Source of the DNA: CAZADS01 sp964483985
Lineage (GTDB): Bacteria > Pseudomonadota > Alphaproteobacteria > Thalassobaculales > Thalassobaculaceae
DNA: 34,684 bases
NCBI GenBank assembly: GCA_964483985.1
Contig: CAZADS010000080.1
Coordinates: 1 to 34,684, forward strand
Direction of reading: 5' to 3'
Shown here: piece by piece, positions 1-7,608 of the stretch
How positions within the stretch are numbered: position 1 is the first letter of the stretch
How the letters are laid out: each line of letters opens with the position of its first letter
Notes under the pieces: generated by a model
Told to the model about the DNA's origin: nothing
Database searches by the model: none
What the model saw: the letters and a program-made list of their open reading frames with translations, nothing else
Program-made: the position numbers and the translations under genes

Positions 1-177
1 CGTTACGTTATTGAAAAATCGAGTAAACTGGATATCACCACTTTCAAAACCCTCAAAAGCTGCAGTTTGCGTCAACCCGCTTTGAAGTGAAGCACCCTCA
101 GTCTCATTCGCATAATGAACAAAACCACTGCTATTACTATATTGGATAATTAAGTCATTATAACTCTTGGATACCAT
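1..177 (-). CDS. Partial leftward ORF running off the left edge, unknown product
   Basis: An open frame reads leftward off the window. The best start is the ATG at 177, which has a GGAG six bases upstream. The frame stays open for 59 codons to base 1, and the in-frame upstream region is open only back to a stop near 240. The visible peptide begins MVSKSYNDLIIQYSNSSG and is rich in Ser, Gly, Asn and Thr, with no motif I recognise. The palindrome at 337-356 lies about 160 bases upstream and could be its control site. Evidence is limited to the open frame and the ribosome binding site, so it could be chance. Confidence 0.4.
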   Translation of the reverse strand, partial: MVSKSYNDLIIQYSNSSGFVHYANETEGASLQSGLTQTAAFEGFESGDIQFTRFFNNVT

Positions 178-336
178 ACCGTACTCCAAACTCACCAATT
201 CCGACGCCGCAGATAGACCATCCCCCGAATGAACCGGTTACTACAAAGACAGTATTCCTTATATTCCTCAGCGGGATCATGTAAAAAACTAATAAACCAT
301 TTTTCAAAGAGACTTTAAACTATCCAAGTTGAAATC

Positions 337-356
337 TTTGTGACATCTGTCACAAA
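337..356. promoter_or_regulatory. Perfect CRP-type palindrome
   Basis: Two 9-base arms, TTTGTGACA and TGTCACAAA, flank a 2-base centre as an exact inverted repeat. The core is TGTGA-N6-TCACA, which is the textbook CRP half-site pair with correct spacing. It sits between the 3' end of the leftward gene at 419-1096 and the start of the leftward partial ORF at 177. It is therefore best placed to control the latter. Binding by a CRP/FNR-family regulator is inferred from the match. Confidence 0.6.
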
Positions 357-418
357 TCAAACAAATAAGCTTGAATCAAGTGATTGAAAAAGTGAAAACG
401 TCTATATTTTTAAAACCG

Positions 419-1096
419 TTATCTCCAATTTTTCAATTCATTCAAGTACTGTTTCTCATTTTTGTTTATATTTTCAATAGATGTCTTCAATTTGTTTTTG
501 TCAGCTAAGCCGTAATTAACTTGTACTGGCGTCCTTTGAAATGGCAAAATTTGAACGAAAGGTTTGCCTTTATTCAATGTAATCCTGTCGCCCTTGTTTT
601 TTAGTTTCAGAGCTATTGGGATATTGACCATATTGTAATACAGGTCGCTACGAACCGTTCCCGATAGGCAAAAATAATCCTCCGAACCTTGCCTATTAAA
701 CGGCGGCGTAAATAGGCAGGAGAAACCATCTGGGACGCTAAATATCCACGGCAAGCCAATTTTCACAACATGATAATTCTGAAATTCAGCCTCCGTATAT
801 TGGCTATCGTGATGACCTTCGATTACTGGATAGCCAATATGGCTACAACTAATTAGTTTTCCTATGTTTTTATTAAATCCTAGATTTTCAAATGTGATGT
901 CAACCGGAAATTCTATAATCAAGCCATGCAACATGCTTTCTATAGCTGGCATACAATCTGCTATATTTAATTCCCCTGTTGATTGTTTAGTTTTCTTTAA
1001 ATTTTTAATCCAGTTAGGAAAGTGTTCCCTAGCTGGTTTTGGATTAGGCCACCAATCTCCAAGCCCCTCAACTCTCAAAACATCGATTGCGACCAT
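419..1096 (-). CDS. Phage-family protein of unknown function (DUF6065-like)
   Basis: A 225-residue protein with no signal peptide or membrane segment. It starts at an ATG preceded by GAGGGG eight bases upstream. The pattern resembles uncharacterised proteins that I know mainly from marine T4-like phages. These have an N-terminal 'P-A-x-x-x-x-P-x-W-x-K' stretch (residues 20-31), then 'I-A-D-C-M-P-A' (45-51). The central part has 'GLPWIFSVPDGFSCLFTPPFNR' character, followed by 'SGTVRSDLYYNMVNIP' and a 'GKPFVQILPFQR' segment. The function of that family is not known to me. It stands alone, with no phage structural, integrase or lysis genes nearby. It may be a remnant or a transferred cargo gene. 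The family match is from memory of the motif pattern. Confidence 0.6.
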   Translation of the reverse strand: MVAIDVLRVEGLGDWWPNPKPAREHFPNWIKNLKKTKQSTGELNIADCMPAIESMLHGLIIEFPVDITFENLGFNKNIGKLISCSHIGYPVIEGHHDSQYTEAEFQNYHVVKIGLPWIFSVPDGFSCLFTPPFNRQGSEDYFCLSGTVRSDLYYNMVNIPIALKLKNKGDRITLNKGKPFVQILPFQRTPVQVNYGLADKNKLKTSIENINKNEKQYLNELKNWR

Positions 1097-1603
1097 TTAA
1101 AGCCCCTCGTCCGCAACTGCTAAAATACCGTTTGGCCTAACTAATCAAATAATCTATGTCTACTTACCCTTAGTCCACTATATCAATTTCATCAAGATAA
1201 GCCCCATAAAGGACAAAATGCTGCGGCGGCCAAAATCCCCCTCTTATAGACTCTTATTTCTGCAATCGTTATTTTTATATGTAAATAAAGTGTATCATTG
1301 TCGTAGTAATCTATAATTCTCAGCTTGAATACGAAGTAATATTCACGCGCTATATAAACTAAGTTATATTTTACAAAATTTCTCCATTATATGGCTATGG
1401 ATTCTAAATCAAAGCGACGCGTTACACACTTCCGGCACAATATTAAAATGTCGTATCCAGCATTGGGGCGCCCTACACATAATTGTTGGAGTATTCCCGT
1501 TTAAACAATTATATAAACATCGAGTATTAATCACGTCTGCGCTATAGACTATAGAAACACTACTAAATAGTTTAAAGAAAAGTTCATCAATAGGGGAATA
1601 CAA
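1097..1603. other. 507-base AT-rich intergenic region, no gene seen
   Basis: This separates the divergent phage-type gene (leftward) and CDGSH gene (rightward), so it should hold both promoters. I see no tRNA, terminator hairpin or convincing ORF. A 72-codon leftward frame (1409-1627) has no recognisable content and overlaps the CDGSH start. A short GC-richer patch near 1220-1245 stands out from the AT-rich surroundings but translates to nothing recognisable. Confidence 0.5.
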
Positions 1604-1843
1604 ATGGCTAACCCAGAAACACCTCAAAAATCACCCTATCCAATTGAAGTTGAAGCTGGAAAAACCTATTCATGGTGCACCTGTGGAAAAAGTTTAAAAC
1701 AACCTTTTTGCGATGGCTCCCATAAAAATTCAGAATTTATGCCTTTACGATATAAGGCCGAGAGAAATGCGAAGGTATTTTTTTGCGGCTGCAAACACAC
1801 TAGAAAAGGCCCAATGTGCGACGGATCCCATAATAAACTCTAA
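1604..1843 (+). CDS. Double CDGSH iron-sulfur protein
   Basis: A small 79-residue protein with two complete CDGSH motifs (C-x-C-x-x-x-x-x-x-x-P-x-C-D-G-S-H). The first has ligands Cys25, Cys27, Cys36 and His40; the second has Cys61, Cys63, Cys72 and His76. Each motif binds a redox-active 2Fe-2S cluster through three Cys and one His. There is no signal peptide or membrane anchor, so a soluble cytoplasmic protein is expected. The start is the ATG at 1604, with AGGGGAA seven bases upstream. Bacterial tandem-CDGSH proteins are usually taken as electron carriers or cluster donors, but the partner cannot be named. It lies 142 bases upstream of a CoA-transferase on the same strand; joint transcription is possible but not shown. 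Confidence 0.92.
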   Translation: MANPETPQKSPYPIEVEAGKTYSWCTCGKSLKQPFCDGSHKNSEFMPLRYKAERNAKVFFCGCKHTRKGPMCDGSHNKL

Positions 1844-1985
1844 TAAGACGAAGCAATTGCAAAACCTTTGCTAAAGGCCCAATACGCTTCCAAACGGGTC
1901 CAACGCCGACACCGCCGTTTCAAAAAGTTCAATCAAAACTAACTTCTGCAGTTTAAATATCTTTTCCGCGTATGAGGAGGAAAAA

Positions 1986-3218
1986 ATGACTGGCCCTTTA
2001 GCTGGAGTGAAAATATTAGATGTCACGACCGTTGGATATGGACCATACGCCTGCCAAATTTTAGGTGATTATGGCGCCGAGGTTGTTAAAATAGAAAGTT
2101 TAGAAGGTGATATAACGCGGGGCATAGCTCCCTTCCGTCACAAGGGAATGGGGCATTTTTTTTTGATGGCAAACCGAAATAAACGAAGTCTTGCTCTAGA
2201 TTTAAAATCAAAGCAGGGCAAATCAGTGTTTCTTAAGCTTGTTAAGACAGTTGATGCCGTAATAAGTTCTATTAGACCGGCAGCGATGGATCGTCTGGGA
2301 TTAGGTTATGTCGATTGCCAAGAGGTCAATCCAAATATTATTTTCGTATCGTTGGTGGGATTTGGTCAATCCGGACCATATGCTGAACGACCCGCATATG
2401 ATGATATAATTCAAGGAGTTTCGGGAATGGCTGATATGCAAGGAGGGCGAAACGGGCCACCAACATTTGTTAATGCGTCAGTGTGCGATAAAATTTGCTC
2501 GCAAATTGCGGCTCATGCAACTTTAGCAGCATTGTTTAACCGAGAACGCTCTAAGAAAGGTCAACTAGTGGAAGTACCAATGTTCGAGTCAATGGTGGGG
2601 TTCAATCTAGTAGAACATCACTCGGGACAAACTTTTGAACCACCGTTAGGTCCCGCTGGTTACGAACGTTCTATGGTGGACTTCAGGCGACCATACCGCA
2701 CGCTTGATGGTTATGTTTGTGTGCTGCCATATAATACCAAACAATGGACAGCTTTTTTCTCTTTGATGAAGCGTGATGATTTGGTTAATGATCTCCGTGT
2801 TTTGGACCCAAAGGTCCGAAGTGAATTGATTGGTGAACTATATGAACTGGTGTCAGAATTAGTAGCTGATTGGAAAACGTCAGACCTATTGAAAGCATTA
2901 AAAGAGGCCGATATCCCCCATGGAGAAGCCACCAAACTAAACGAACTTTCAAATGACCCTCACCTCAAGGCAGTGGGGTTTTTCCAGAAATTGGAGCATC
3001 CTTCTGAAGGGCCGATTAGGCTAACATCACCACCTATGAAATTTTCAAAAACCCCATTATCTATCAGAGGTCTGCCTGCTAATTTGGGCCAACATAGCTC
3101 AGAAATTCTACGCGAAGCTGGTTACACCGAAAAACAAATCAATGAATTTCATACAGAAGGCGTGACAATCGATGGAACATTGAGAACTACGGATGCAACT
3201 ACTTTTACCTCATCATAA
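1986..3218 (+). CDS. CaiB/BaiF family III CoA-transferase
   Basis: A 410-residue class III CoA-transferase, the usual length for the family. It moves CoA between acyl-CoA and a free acid. The N-terminus shows 'GPLAGVKILDVTTVGYGPYA', followed by 'LGDYGAEVVKIES' (27-39). The 'NRNKRSLALDLKS' and 'GFGQSGPY' segments follow. Asp168 in 'SVCDKICSQIAAH' aligns with the catalytic aspartate of formyl-CoA transferase (Asp169), which forms the acyl and CoA anhydride intermediates. The start is strongly supported by GAGGAGG just upstream of the ATG. The substrate cannot be told: carnitine, formyl/oxalate, succinyl and methylacyl-racemase types share this fold. The last ~20 residues are a Thr-rich tail. 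A TfdA-like oxygenase follows 300 bases downstream on the same strand. Confidence 0.93.
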   Translation: MTGPLAGVKILDVTTVGYGPYACQILGDYGAEVVKIESLEGDITRGIAPFRHKGMGHFFLMANRNKRSLALDLKSKQGKSVFLKLVKTVDAVISSIRPAAMDRLGLGYVDCQEVNPNIIFVSLVGFGQSGPYAERPAYDDIIQGVSGMADMQGGRNGPPTFVNASVCDKICSQIAAHATLAALFNRERSKKGQLVEVPMFESMVGFNLVEHHSGQTFEPPLGPAGYERSMVDFRRPYRTLDGYVCVLPYNTKQWTAFFSLMKRDDLVNDLRVLDPKVRSELIGELYELVSELVADWKTSDLLKALKEADIPHGEATKLNELSNDPHLKAVGFFQKLEHPSEGPIRLTSPPMKFSKTPLSIRGLPANLGQHSSEILREAGYTEKQINEFHTEGVTIDGTLRTTDATTFTSS

Positions 3219-3518
3219 ATAATTTTAATCTCACTCAATAACAAAAATAATACAAAAAACACAAAAGAAAATTAAGCGCATCGAAATAACAACAAGTTCC
3301 GGAAAAATGGTAAATTTTCTAGAAACAAAACCAAAGAACACTTTTAAAAATATGATCTGATTAACAACATGATACTAACCCTAGATAATTGTATCACAAC
3401 AAAAATTCACAAATTAATTGTCCCAAAACGGCATTAGTACAATAATCTATCTAACTTGTATTTTATAAAGAGAGTGATTCAATTGTTAACTAATAGAAAA
3501 ACCTAGTTGGAACTTTTA
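3219..3518. other. 300-base very AT-rich intergenic region
   Basis: Runs of A and T dominate. No ORF or RNA gene is seen. There is no GC-rich terminator hairpin after the CoA-transferase. A plausible promoter near its 3' end is listed separately (3418-3446). Confidence 0.5.
3418..3446 (+). promoter_or_regulatory. Possible sigma-70 promoter for the TfdA-like gene
   Basis: A -35-like TTGTCC (3418-3423), 17-base spacer and -10-like AATAAT (3441-3446) lie about 70 bases before the ATG at 3519. In such an AT-rich stretch chance matches are common. Confidence 0.3.
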
Positions 3519-4403
3519 ATGAATGCACTGATCCACCCTCTTAAACCTGATCTGAATTTCGTTTGCGCGGTTGAAGGAATTGATATTGCCAGTTTCATAA
3601 GCGACGAGGAATTTACGATAATCAAACAAGCATTTAACAAATTTTCTGTTGTAGTTATACCTAACCAGCACATCACCGATGATCAACAAATTGACTTTTC
3701 ACGCCGGTTTGGCGAGTTAGAACTTTCCCTCACGCATAGCCGGTTCGGAGGGAAAACGAGACCTGAAATTTCGAGCCTATCTAACGTAGGGGAAAATGAA
3801 AAAATCAGACCTGCGAATCACCAGCGTTCAAAAAACCAACTTGGAAATACGCTTTGGCACACTGACTCTTCATTCAAACCGATTCCCGCTGATCTTTCAA
3901 TCCTTTCGGCTCGCGAAGTACCTAAAACAGGAGGCGAAACAGAATTTGCCGACTCTCGAACAGCATATGACAAATGGCCAGGATCTTATAGTGGAATATC
4001 AAAAGAAGAACTGTCAGATTTGGTCTGTATTCACTCTATCGTTTATTCTCGGGCTCTCGCAATCGGAGATGTCTTCAGCGAAGACGAAAAAACACGAAAA
4101 GTTCCTCCAGTCCGTCAAGCTCTAATACGGCAACATCCCGAAACAAAACGCAAAGCTTTTTTTTTAGGCAGTCATTGCAAAAGCGTTGAAGGATGGGATT
4201 ATTCAAAAAGCCGTGCGCTTATAAATGAATTAGTTTCTTGGGTTACAAGACCAGAATTCACATACATACATCGCTGGCAACCTAACGACGTCGTAATATG
4301 GGATAACCGTTGCACATTGCATCGAGGAAATAGATGGCCACATGAAAAATTCAGAAGAACCATGCATAGAACCACTGTGGCCGGTAAAAACTCAACTGTC
4401 TAA
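3519..4403 (+). CDS. TauD/TfdA-family Fe(II)/2-oxoglutarate dioxygenase (TfdA-like)
   Basis: A 294-residue non-heme iron oxygenase that couples 2-oxoglutarate decarboxylation to substrate oxidation. I chose the ATG at 3519 over the TTG four codons earlier, because it gives the usual N-terminus. The metal site is visible: His114-x-Asp116 in 'LWHTDSSF' and distal His268 in 'NRCTLHRGNRW'. The 2OG-binding arginines are Arg280 and Arg284 in 'RRTMHR'. The central 'REVPKTGGETEFAD' and 'RALIRQHPETKRKAFFLGSH' segments look more like TfdA (2,4-D dioxygenase) than taurine dioxygenase. True substrates in marine bacteria are seldom aryloxy herbicides, so the substrate is open. Cytoplasmic. Its neighbours are the CoA-transferase upstream and RNase D downstream. 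Confidence 0.9.
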   Translation: MNALIHPLKPDLNFVCAVEGIDIASFISDEEFTIIKQAFNKFSVVVIPNQHITDDQQIDFSRRFGELELSLTHSRFGGKTRPEISSLSNVGENEKIRPANHQRSKNQLGNTLWHTDSSFKPIPADLSILSAREVPKTGGETEFADSRTAYDKWPGSYSGISKEELSDLVCIHSIVYSRALAIGDVFSEDEKTRKVPPVRQALIRQHPETKRKAFFLGSHCKSVEGWDYSKSRALINELVSWVTRPEFTYIHRWQPNDVVIWDNRCTLHRGNRWPHEKFRRTMHRTTVAGKNSTV

Positions 4404-4483
4404 AACAAAAGTTTTTGAATCCGTATTTCTTCGATTTTCAATTAAATCCGCAAATAAATAAACAAATAAACAAATATTAAGGG

Positions 4484-4512
4484 TTGTATTGCGAGCTAGT
4501 GAAGGATATGAA
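4484..4512 (+). promoter_or_regulatory. Possible promoter for the RNase D - lpt - rpoN unit
   Basis: TTGTAT (4484-4489), a 17-base spacer and TATGAA (4507-4512) lie 55 bases before the RNase D start. The spacing is ideal and the hexamers moderate. It could serve the whole downstream lpt-rpoN run, which has only short gaps. Confidence 0.35.
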
Positions 4513-4567
4513 AATTTCCCTATGGATAGTTCCATGGTTTTTTGATGAAACTAATTATTGAGAAAAG

Positions 4568-5179
4568 ATGACGATCACACTTCACAAGGGTGATCTACCC
4601 CCCGAAATTAATATAGGTGATTCAGTAGCCGTCGACAGTGAAACGATGGGGCTTAGGCCTGAGCGTGATCGGCTTTGCTTGATCCAACTTTCAATGGGAG
4701 ACGGCGATGCCCATTTGATTCAATTCGAAAAAAATCTTTATCAAGCACCCAATCTCAAATCAGTACTAACGAATCCTTACATTACAAAAATTTTCCACTA
4801 TGCTCGGTTCGACGTAGCTGTAATTCAAGCTTATTTAGGAGTTACAACGACTCCGATTTATTGCACAAAAATTGCTTCGAAACTCACACGAACATATACC
4901 GATAAACATGGCCTGAAGGATCTATGTCGAGAACTTCTAGACATCGATCTCTCAAAACAACAACAATCTTCGGACTGGGGAACAAATACACTTTCAGACG
5001 CTCAACAAATTTATGCGGCTTCGGATGTGCTGCATTTACATAAAATTAAGGGCATTCTAGATCGGCGATTAGCTCGCGAAGGTCGAACTGTTTTAGCAGA
5101 TGCTTGTTTTAAATTTTTACAAACACGTGCTCAATTAGACTTAATAGGGTATGGTAACGAAGATATATTTAGTCATTAA
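4568..5179 (+). CDS. Short ribonuclease D (DEDDy 3'-5' exonuclease)
   Basis: A 203-residue 3'-5' exonuclease of the RNase D type, acting on structured RNA ends in the cytoplasm with two divalent metals. The DEDDy residues are all present. These are Asp23 and Glu25 in 'VDSETMGL', Asp82 in 'HYARFDVAVI', and Tyr149 and Asp153 in 'YAASDVLHLH'. The protein consists of the exonuclease domain only. The HRDC domains of the ~375-residue E. coli Rnd are absent, which is the normal short form in alphaproteobacteria. It starts at ATG 4568 behind 'GAGAAAAG'. In this phylum the gene commonly sits just ahead of lptC, as it does here with a 68-base gap. Confidence 0.92.
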   Translation: MTITLHKGDLPPEINIGDSVAVDSETMGLRPERDRLCLIQLSMGDGDAHLIQFEKNLYQAPNLKSVLTNPYITKIFHYARFDVAVIQAYLGVTTTPIYCTKIASKLTRTYTDKHGLKDLCRELLDIDLSKQQQSSDWGTNTLSDAQQIYAASDVLHLHKIKGILDRRLAREGRTVLADACFKFLQTRAQLDLIGYGNEDIFSH

Positions 5180-5247
5180 GTTATTCTTTTATCTTTGACG
5201 CTATTGGAAGCTTGTTGCAATGACGTGCACTGAGTTGGAAAAAATCA

Positions 5248-5946
5248 GTGGTAAGTAATATCCTCGATCGTACTCGTTCGGCCATTTTACAAAAGGGTCG
5301 CTTTAAATATTTAACGCGTTCTAATATTCACCCCCTCCATTACAAACTAAACACAAGATCGAGTCGTCCGGTGATTTTAATGAAGCTAATTTTCCCGGCA
5401 ACAGCATTAGCAATAGTTGGGCTAACATTTGCCTGGCCGCAACTGATGCCCGAAGAAGGAAAATTCCGTGTCGGTGAATCCGCTATGCGAGGAGCCAATA
5501 TTGATGGATTGATTATGGAGAATCCCCGATACGTCGGAGTAGATGAAAAAAGTAGACCCTATCAAGTTTCAGCGATGATCGCATCTCAACGCAGTAAATC
5601 GGATAATCTTATTTATCTCGATGCGCCCAAAGCAGATATAATGATTTCTAAAACCGAGTGGGTAGCTTTAAGCGCCACAAAAGGAATTTATAATAAGATT
5701 GCAGAGACGGTGGATTTGTCAGGCGAAGTAGTAGTTTTTTACGATAAGGGATACGAATTCCAATCCAGTACAATTCATATTAATCTAAAATCCGGGATCG
5801 CTAGAAGTGACAAACCAGTTTCGGGACATGGAATGGCAGGAGAAATAAAAGCTGAAGGATTCGAATTACGAAGGCAGGGAAAACATTTATTTTTCTTGGG
5901 AAAGAGTCGTGCCGTGTTAAGAAGTGCCCAGAAAGGCAACACATGA
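5248..5946 (+). CDS. lptC: LptC, LPS export bitopic protein
   Basis: LptC links the inner-membrane LptBFG extractor to periplasmic LptA and receives LPS from it. The 232-residue product has a basic cytoplasmic N-terminus of about 45 residues. One membrane helix follows around residues 45-65 (LIFPATALAIVGLTF). The rest is a periplasmic beta-jellyroll with 'NIDGLIMENPRYVGVDEKSRPYQ' character, typical of alphaproteobacterial LptC. I kept the GTG start at 5248, preceded by TTGGAAA. An ATG just before the helix (near 5380) would give a shorter form but lose the basic N-terminus usual in this class. The stop overlaps the lptA start (ATGA), so translation is coupled. Confidence 0.9.
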   Translation: MVSNILDRTRSAILQKGRFKYLTRSNIHPLHYKLNTRSSRPVILMKLIFPATALAIVGLTFAWPQLMPEEGKFRVGESAMRGANIDGLIMENPRYVGVDEKSRPYQVSAMIASQRSKSDNLIYLDAPKADIMISKTEWVALSATKGIYNKIAETVDLSGEVVVFYDKGYEFQSSTIHINLKSGIARSDKPVSGHGMAGEIKAEGFELRRQGKHLFFLGKSRAVLRSAQKGNT

Positions 5947-6779
5947 AACGCCTACGATCCGGTATTATTCTTCGGTGGTTGCGCGCATTTTACGCATCAA
6001 TACTGATGTGCTTATTCTTTAGCCCCGCAATTGCTGGGCAACAGGAAACCCAAACAGCATCTCTACCGATTACCGTGGAAGCTAACGATGGGATCGAATG
6101 GATAGCAGAATCCAAAATCTATGTGGCAAGAGGTAACGCCATAGCTCGTCAGGGATCATTTAGTGTCAATGCAGACGTCCTTACAGCACGCTATCGGGAC
6201 ACCAAATCTAATAAAACGGAAATCTACCTCCTAGAGGCGATTGGAAATGTTGTAGTCAGTTCGCCAGAGAGAACCGCTTATGGAGATAAAGGGATTTATG
6301 ATATTGACGAGTCAAACGTTTTATTAACAGGAAAAAACCTTCGATTAGTGACTGTTTCAGAAACGATCACTGCCGACAAAAGTTTGGAATATCAAGAAGA
6401 CAAAAATCTAGCCGTAGCTAGAGGTAACGCAGTCGCAAGTCAAAATAAAAGAAATATTAGGGCCGATATATTAAGCATATACTTCGACAATGATAAACAA
6501 GGAAATCTCAAAGCAAAACGCATTGATGCAGCCGGAAACGTGAAAATCACCACTCCCGAAGAAGTGATACGGGGAGACAAAGGAGTTTATAATCTCATGG
6601 AAGGTTTGGCGACGTTATCAGGAAACGTCAAAATCACAAGAGGAGAAAACCAATTAAATGGTGCTGTAGCAGAAGTGAATTTAAACACGGGAATTAGTCG
6701 TTTATTATCAAACCGAGGTGCTCAGAATGGCAGTCGCGTGAGAGGATTATTCACACCAAAAAATCAACACACCAATTAA
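5943..6779 (+). CDS. lptA: LptA/OstA-family LPS transport protein
   Basis: LptA forms the periplasmic bridge that carries LPS from LptC to LptD. The start is the ATG of an ATGA overlap with lptC. The first ~31 residues are a signal peptide: 'KRLRSG', a hydrophobic core, then 'SPAIAG'. Two OstA-type beta-jellyroll stretches follow. The first, around residues 40-125, contains 'WIAESKIYVARGNAIA'. The second, around 125-250, has the repeated patterns 'NLAVARGNAVA' and 'GDKGVYNLMEGLATLSGNVKI'. At 278 residues it is longer than E. coli LptA (about 185), which fits a protein with duplicated repeats. It lies inside the lptC-lptA-lptB run. Confidence 0.92.
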   Translation: MKRLRSGIILRWLRAFYASILMCLFFSPAIAGQQETQTASLPITVEANDGIEWIAESKIYVARGNAIARQGSFSVNADVLTARYRDTKSNKTEIYLLEAIGNVVVSSPERTAYGDKGIYDIDESNVLLTGKNLRLVTVSETITADKSLEYQEDKNLAVARGNAVASQNKRNIRADILSIYFDNDKQGNLKAKRIDAAGNVKITTPEEVIRGDKGVYNLMEGLATLSGNVKITRGENQLNGAVAEVNLNTGISRLLSNRGAQNGSRVRGLFTPKNQHTN

Positions 6780-6792
6780 GATCGAGTTTATT

Positions 6793-7596
6793 GTGAACAG
6801 AAAATTAAAGTTAAACCCTTCAAATTCTTCGTTTGACGCTGCTCAAACAAATGCTCCCCGTTTGGTTAGGAAAAAAACCGGATTACTAGCTAGGAACATC
6901 GGTAAAAGGTTTAAAATGCGCCCTGTATTGCGAGATGTGACTTTAACGCTAGACCGCGGAGAGGCCGTGGGCCTACTTGGCCCTAATGGCGCAGGTAAAA
7001 CAACTTTCTTTTATGTAATTACGGGTCTAATTACCGCTGATTATGGGGCGATCACTTTAGATGGAAATGACATTTCAGATCTCCCAATGTATCGTCGTGC
7101 CCGGTTAGGAATTGGCTATTTGCCTCAAGAGGCGTCTATTTTTCGTGGTTTAACTGTTGAACAAAACATCCGCGTGATATTGGAAATTGTTGAATCGGAT
7201 GAACATCGACGGGATGCAACTCTAGATGATTTACTAGCCGAATTTTCTATTAGTCATTTACGACACACCCCAGCGTTAGCTCTCTCTGGCGGAGAACGCC
7301 GCAGAGTTGAGATAGCGAGAGCACTGGCTTCTAATCCTAATTTCATTCTTTTAGATGAACCACTCGCGGGCATTGATCCCATAGCGCTCAACGAAATGCG
7401 GGATTTAATCTCTCATTTAAAAGATCGGGGGATAGGAGTGTTGATAACTGATCACAACGTTCGAGAAACATTAGATATAATAGACCGCGCTTATATTTTA
7501 CATGATGGAGCCGTCCTAATGGAAGGCCCACCCTCTGAGATTGTCGCTCATCAGGATGTGAGACGCGTTTATCTCGGAGACAGGTTCAAACTATAA
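6793..7596 (+). CDS. lptB: LptB, LPS export ABC ATPase
   Basis: Cytoplasmic ATPase of the LptB2FG transporter that powers LPS extraction. The 267-residue protein shows all the ABC motifs. These are Walker A 'GPNGAGKTT' at 63-71, Q-loop Gln112 in 'GYLPQEASIFR', signature 'LSGGE' at 164-168, Walker B with Asp188 and Glu189, and H-loop His221 in 'ITDHNVRETL'. 'GYLPQEASIFRGLTVEQNI' is characteristic of LptB. It begins at GTG 6793, 13 bases after lptA. An N-terminal extension of ~30 residues precedes the ABC fold, making it longer than the E. coli protein (241). Confidence 0.96.
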   Translation: MNRKLKLNPSNSSFDAAQTNAPRLVRKKTGLLARNIGKRFKMRPVLRDVTLTLDRGEAVGLLGPNGAGKTTFFYVITGLITADYGAITLDGNDISDLPMYRRARLGIGYLPQEASIFRGLTVEQNIRVILEIVESDEHRRDATLDDLLAEFSISHLRHTPALALSGGERRRVEIARALASNPNFILLDEPLAGIDPIALNEMRDLISHLKDRGIGVLITDHNVRETLDIIDRAYILHDGAVLMEGPPSEIVAHQDVRRVYLGDRFKL

Positions 7597-7608
7597 GGGA
7601 AAGTTAAA

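Noticed and set aside
1409..1627. 72-codon leftward ORF before the CDGSH gene
   Set aside because: It overlaps the well-supported CDGSH start and matches nothing; probably chance.
4453..4477. Short tandem AAACAAAT-type repeat
   Set aside because: Only two copies in an AT-rich gap; low-complexity sequence and not a structured repeat.
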